DNA from: Fasciola hepatica
Taxonomy: Eukaryota; Platyhelminthes; Trematoda; Plagiorchiida; Fasciolidae
Direction of reading: 5' to 3'
Length of the DNA: 64,000 nucleotides
Assembly: GCA_948099385.1 (NCBI GenBank)
Contig: CANUEZ040000191.1
Coordinates: forward strand, 2,976,001 to 3,040,000
Part shown: positions 60,178 to 64,000 of the stretch, one piece after another
How positions within the stretch are numbered: the first letter of the stretch is position 1
Layout of the letters: the number at the start of each line of letters is the position of its first letter
Made by a program: the position numbers and the translations under genes
The notes under the pieces: model-generated
Database searches by the model: none
Seen by the model: only the letters and a program-made list of their open reading frames with translations
What the model was told of the DNA's origin: nothing

Positions 60178-63100
60178 TTGTGGTTCGGGTGTTCTATTGA
60201 CAATCGTTCACCCCAACCCTTGTTCGTGTCCCCGTGTGGGCTCTGTCCATGTGCAATGCTCATGATTCCCTTAGCGGATCAAACAGCTGTACAGTGCTTC
60301 CATCATTTTCAATGGTCAGTTCAGTGTTCAAGCTGCATGGAGAATCATATTATACAAATCTACTCTGCTACTGCTCTTTTGCATTGTATGAGCAATCTGT
60401 GTGGGGATTGTTCATAAGGGAATGCCTTGGTTTTACTTAGGCCCATAAATAGAGAAGTGATGGAACATAGGATTGGATCGGTGTGCGAGTATTTGGTTGT
60501 TACCGTTCAAAGCGAAAGCGAAAGCCGAAGCCAATATGGAGATTGTGCTATATCATGTAGTGTATATGTTGAACAAAGCGTTGAGACCCATATCGGATAG
60601 CCTTGTGGTTCGGGTGTTCTATTGACAATCGTTCACCCCAACCCTTGTTCGTGTCCCCGTGTGGGCTCTGTCCATGTGCAATGCTCATGATTCACTTAGC
60701 GGATCAAACAGCTGTACAGTGCTTCCATCATTTTCAATGGTCAGTTCAGTGTTCAAGCTGCATGGAGAATCATATTATACAAATCTACTCTGCTACTGCT
60801 CTATTGCATTGTATGAGTAATCTGTGTGGGGATTGTTCATAAGGGAATGCCTTGGTTTACTTAGGCCCATAAGTAGAGAAGTGATGGAACATAGGATTGG
60901 ATCGGTGTGCGAGAATTTGGTTGTTACCGTTCAAAGCGAAAGCGAAAGCCGAAGCCAATTTGGGGATTGTGCTATATCATGTAGTGTATATGTTGAACAA
61001 TGCGTTGAGACCCATATCGGATAGCCTTGTGGTTTGGGTGTTCTATTGACAATCGTTCACCCCAACCCTTGTTCGTGTCCCCGTGTGGGCTCTGTCCATG
61101 TGCAATGCTCATGATTCCCTTAGCGGATCAAACAGCTGTACAGTGCTTCCATCATTTTCAATGGTCAGTTCAGTGTTCAAGCTGCATGGAGAATCATATT
61201 ATACAAATCTACTCTGCTACTGCTCTTTTGCATTGTATGAGTAATCTGTGTGGATTGTTCATAAGGGAATGCCTTGGTTTTACTCAGGCCCATAAATAGA
61301 GAAGTGATGGAACATAGGATTGGATCGGTGTGCGAGAATTTGGTTGTTACCGTTCAAAGCCGAAGCGAAATCCGAAGCCAATATGGAGATTGTGCTATAT
61401 CATGTATTGTATATGTTGAACAAAGCGTTGAGACCCATATGGGATAGCCTTGTGGTTTGGGTGTTCGACTGACATTCGTTCACCCCAACCCTTGTTCGTG
61501 TCCCCGTGTGGGCTCTGTCCATGTGCAATGCTCATGATTCCCTTAGCGGATCAAACAGCTGTACAGTGCTTCCATAATTTTCAATGGTCAGTTCAGTGTT
61601 CAAGCTGCATGGAGAATCATATTATACAAATCTACTCTGCTACTGCTCTATTGCATTGTATGAGTAATCTGTGTGGGGATTGTTCATAAGGGAATGCCTT
61701 GGTTTTACTCAGGCCCATAAATAGAGAAGTGATGGAACATAGGATTGGATCGGTGTGCGAGAATTTGGTTGTTACCGTTCAAAGCGAAAGCGAAAGCCGA
61801 AGCCAATTTGGGGATTGTGCTATATCATGTATTGTATATGTTGAACAAAGCGTTCAGACCCATATCGGATAGCCTTGTGATTTGGGTGTTCGACTGACAT
61901 TCGTTCACCCCAACCCTTGTTCGTGTCCCCGTGTGGGTTCTGTCCATGTGCAATGCTCATGATTCCCTTAGCGGATCAAACAGCTGTACAGTGCTTCCAT
62001 CATTTTCAATGGTCAGTTCAGTGTTCAAGCTGCATGGAGAATCATATTATACAAATCTACTCTGCTACTGCTCTATTGCATTGTATGAGCAATCTGTGTG
62101 TGGATTGTTCATAAGGGAATGCCTTGGTTTTACTAAGGCCCATAAATAGAGAAGTGATGGAACATAGGATTGGATCGGTGTGCGAGAATTTGGTTGTTAC
62201 CGTTCAAAGCGAAAGCGAAAGCCGAAGCCAATTTGGAGATTGTGCTATATCATGTATTGTATATGTTGAACAAAGCGTTGAGACCCATATCGGATAGCCT
62301 TGTGGTTTGGGTGTTCGACTGACAATCGTTCACCCCAACCCTTGTTCGTGTCCCCGTGTGGGCTCTGTCCATGTGCAATGCTCATGATTCCCTTAGCGGA
62401 TCAAACAGCTGTACAGTGCTTCCATCATTTTCAATGGTCAGTTCAGTGTTCAAGCTGCATGGAGAATCATATTATACAAATCTACTCTGCTACTGCTCTA
62501 TTGCATTGTATGAGCAATCTGTGTGGATTGTTCATAAGGGAATGCCTTGGTTTTACTTAGGCCCATAAATAGAGAAGTGATGGAACATAGGATTGGATCG
62601 GTGTGCGAGAATTTGGTTGTTACCGTTCAAAGCGAAAGCGAAAGCCGAAGCCAATATGGAGATTGTGCTATATCATGTAGTGTATATGTTGAACAATGCG
62701 TTGAGACCCATATCGGATAGCCTTGTGGTTCGGGTGTTCTATTGACAATCGTTCACCCCAACCCTTGTTCGTGTCCCCGTGTGGGCTCTGTCCATGTGCA
62801 ATGCTCATGATTCCCTTAGCGGATCAAACAGCTGTACAGTGCTTCCATCATTTTCAATGGTCAGTTCAGTGTTCAAGCTGCATGGAGAATCATATTATAC
62901 AAATCTACTCTGCTACTGCTCTTTTGCATTGTATGAGCAATCTGTGTGGGGATTGTTCATAAGGGAATGCCTTGGTTTTACTTAGGCCCATAAATAGAGA
63001 AGTGATGGAACATAGGATTGGATCGGTGTGCGAGAATTTGGTTGTTACCGTTCAAAGCGAAAGCGAAAGCCGAAGCCAATATGGAGATTGTGCTATATCA

Positions 63101-64000
63101 TGTAGTGTATATGTTGAACAAAGCGTTGAGACCCATATCGGATAGCCTTGTGGTTCGGGTGTTCTATTGACAATCGTTCACCCCAACCCTTGTTCGTGTC
63201 CCCGTGTGGGCTCTGTCCATGTGCAATGCTCATGATTCACTTAGCGGATCAAACAGCTGTACAGTGCTTCCATCATTTTCAATGGTCAGTTCAGTGTTCA
63301 AGCTGCATGGAGAATCATATTATACAAATCTACTCTGCTACTGCTCTATTGCATTGTATGAGTAATCTGTGTGGGGATTGTTCATAAGGGAATGCCTTGG
63401 TTTACTTAGGCCCATAAGTAGAGAAGTGATGGAACATAGGATTGGATCGGTGTGCGAGAATTTGGTTGTTACCGTTCAAAGCGAAAGCGAAAGCCGAAGC
63501 CAATTTGGGGATTGTGCTATATCATGTAGTGTATATGTTGAACAATGCGTTGAGACCCATATCGGATAGCCTTGTGGTTTGGGTGTTCTATTGACAATCG
63601 TTCACCCCAACCCTTGTTCGTGTCCCCGTGTGGGCTCTGTCCATGTGCAATGCTCATGATTCCCTTAGCGGATCAAACAGCTGTACAGTGCTTCCATCAT
63701 TTTCAATGGTCAGTTCAGTGTTCAAGCTGCATGGAGAATCATATTATACAAATCTACTCTGCTACTGCTCTTTTGCATTGTATGAGTAATCTGTGTGGAT
63801 TGTTCATAAGGGAATGCCTTGGTTTTACTCAGGCCCATAAATAGAGAAGTGATGGAACATAGGATTGGATCGGTGTGCGAGAATTTGGTTGTTACCGTTC
63901 AAAGCCGAAGCGAAATCCGAAGCCAATATGGAGATTGTGCTATATCATGTATTGTATATGTTGAACAAAGCGTTGAGACCCATATCGGATAGCCTTGTGG
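60178..64000 (+). repeat. Hexamer HOR, 2,545-bp tandem duplication running off the right edge
   Basis: Monomer starts: 60178, 60603, 61027, 61450, 61875, 62300, 62723, 63148, 63572, and 63995 (six bases). The unit length pattern is 425-424-423-425-425-423. 60153–61440 matches 62698–63985 with one substitution noticed inside (T at 60490 versus A at 63035). The flanking differences at 60152/62697 and 61441/63986 bracket it. Markers: GATTCACTTAGCGG (near 60690 and 63235), the missing-T CCTTGGTTTACTTAGG, CATAAGTAGAG, AACAATGCG and GCCGAAGCGAAATCC. The second copy is cut by the window end, so its full extent and any third copy are unknown. Confidence 0.88.

Larger units (their letters stand above)
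1..64000. repeat. Satellite DNA array, ~424-bp monomer, 150 complete copies, extends beyond both window edges
   Basis: The anchor TTGTGGTTTGGGTGTTCG, or a close variant of it, recurs every 421–426 bp from position 371 to 63995, always in the same orientation. Between anchors every monomer has the same ordered blocks: CACCCCAACCC, CATGTGCAATGCTCATG, CAGCTGTACAG, CATATTATACAAATC, CCCATAAATAG, GGATTGGATCGG and GAAAGCGAAAGC. Most monomers are 425 or 423 bp; a few are 424, 426, 421 or 422 through single-base indels. No inversion, insertion or unique sequence interrupts the array. The lack of genes, together with monomer-scale identity that changes gradually along the array, is typical of eukaryotic satellite DNA evolving by unequal exchange. 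The family itself is not one I recognise, so chromosomal location and host are inference only. The strand is arbitrary because I see no transcription signal that would orient it. Confidence 0.98.

Noticed and set aside
1..64000. CRISPR array
   Set aside because: Regular spacing, but the repeated part is the whole ~424-bp monomer with no short repeat and unique spacers, and there are no cas genes.

Overview
The whole 64-kb window is one uninterrupted tandem satellite array. A monomer of about 424 bp repeats head to tail from the first base to the last. I count 150 complete monomers (starts at 371, 794 … 63572, the last complete one ending at 63994), a 370-bp partial monomer at the left edge and 6 bases of the next at the right edge. 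I see no protein-coding gene, tRNA, rRNA, CRISPR array, transposon insertion, telomeric repeat or unique flanking sequence. Many 60–130-codon open frames exist, but they are the same satellite read again in every monomer. They break at the monomer junction and give no sign of real genes. An array this long, homogeneous and gene-free points to eukaryotic constitutive heterochromatin (centromeric, pericentromeric, subtelomeric or sex-chromosomal). I do not recognise the family and cannot name the taxon.

Monomer anatomy (position 1 = first T of TTGTGGTTTGGG): positions about 27–225 form a strongly conserved core. At 226–229 there is a GGGG/GG length polymorphism, which makes most monomers either 425 or 423 bp. 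At about 310–420 there is a much more variable tail. The tail carries a purine-rich (GAAAGC)n microrepeat with at least three alternative 'cassettes' and a short hyphenated palindrome.

Layout: there is no single fixed higher-order repeat (HOR). The array is a patchwork of local multimer duplications of different sizes: pentamer offset 2,123 bp (0.4–3.3 kb); dimer 848/850 bp (3.8–5.1 kb); tetramer 1,696 bp (5.7–9.2 kb); trimer 1,273 bp (9.5–12.2 kb); trimer plus heptamer registers (13.2–16.9 kb); weak trimer 1,271 bp (17.8–20.3 kb); hexamer 2,542–2,544 bp (22.4–27.0 kb); trimer 1,273 bp (29.5–34.1 kb); tetramer 1,698 bp (35.6–39.0 kb); pentamer 2,114/2,115 bp with the two most diverged monomer types (39.1–43.0 kb); an irregular zone (47.4–50.4 kb); and hexamer 2,545 bp (60.2–64.0 kb) with a displaced relative 8,058 bp upstream (52.5–54.6 kb).

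Diagnostic variants divide the array into domains. The left part (up to about 37 kb) carries the CCGTATGGG and GTGTTTGACTG variants. The TCGTACATG variant is confined to the first 19 kb. The right part (dense after 50 kb) carries GTGTTCTATTGACAATCG, ATATGGAGATTG and CATAATTTTC. This fits expansion by unequal exchange and gene conversion among neighbours. I found no novel enzymatic or defence system; what merits a second look is array architecture and evolution.
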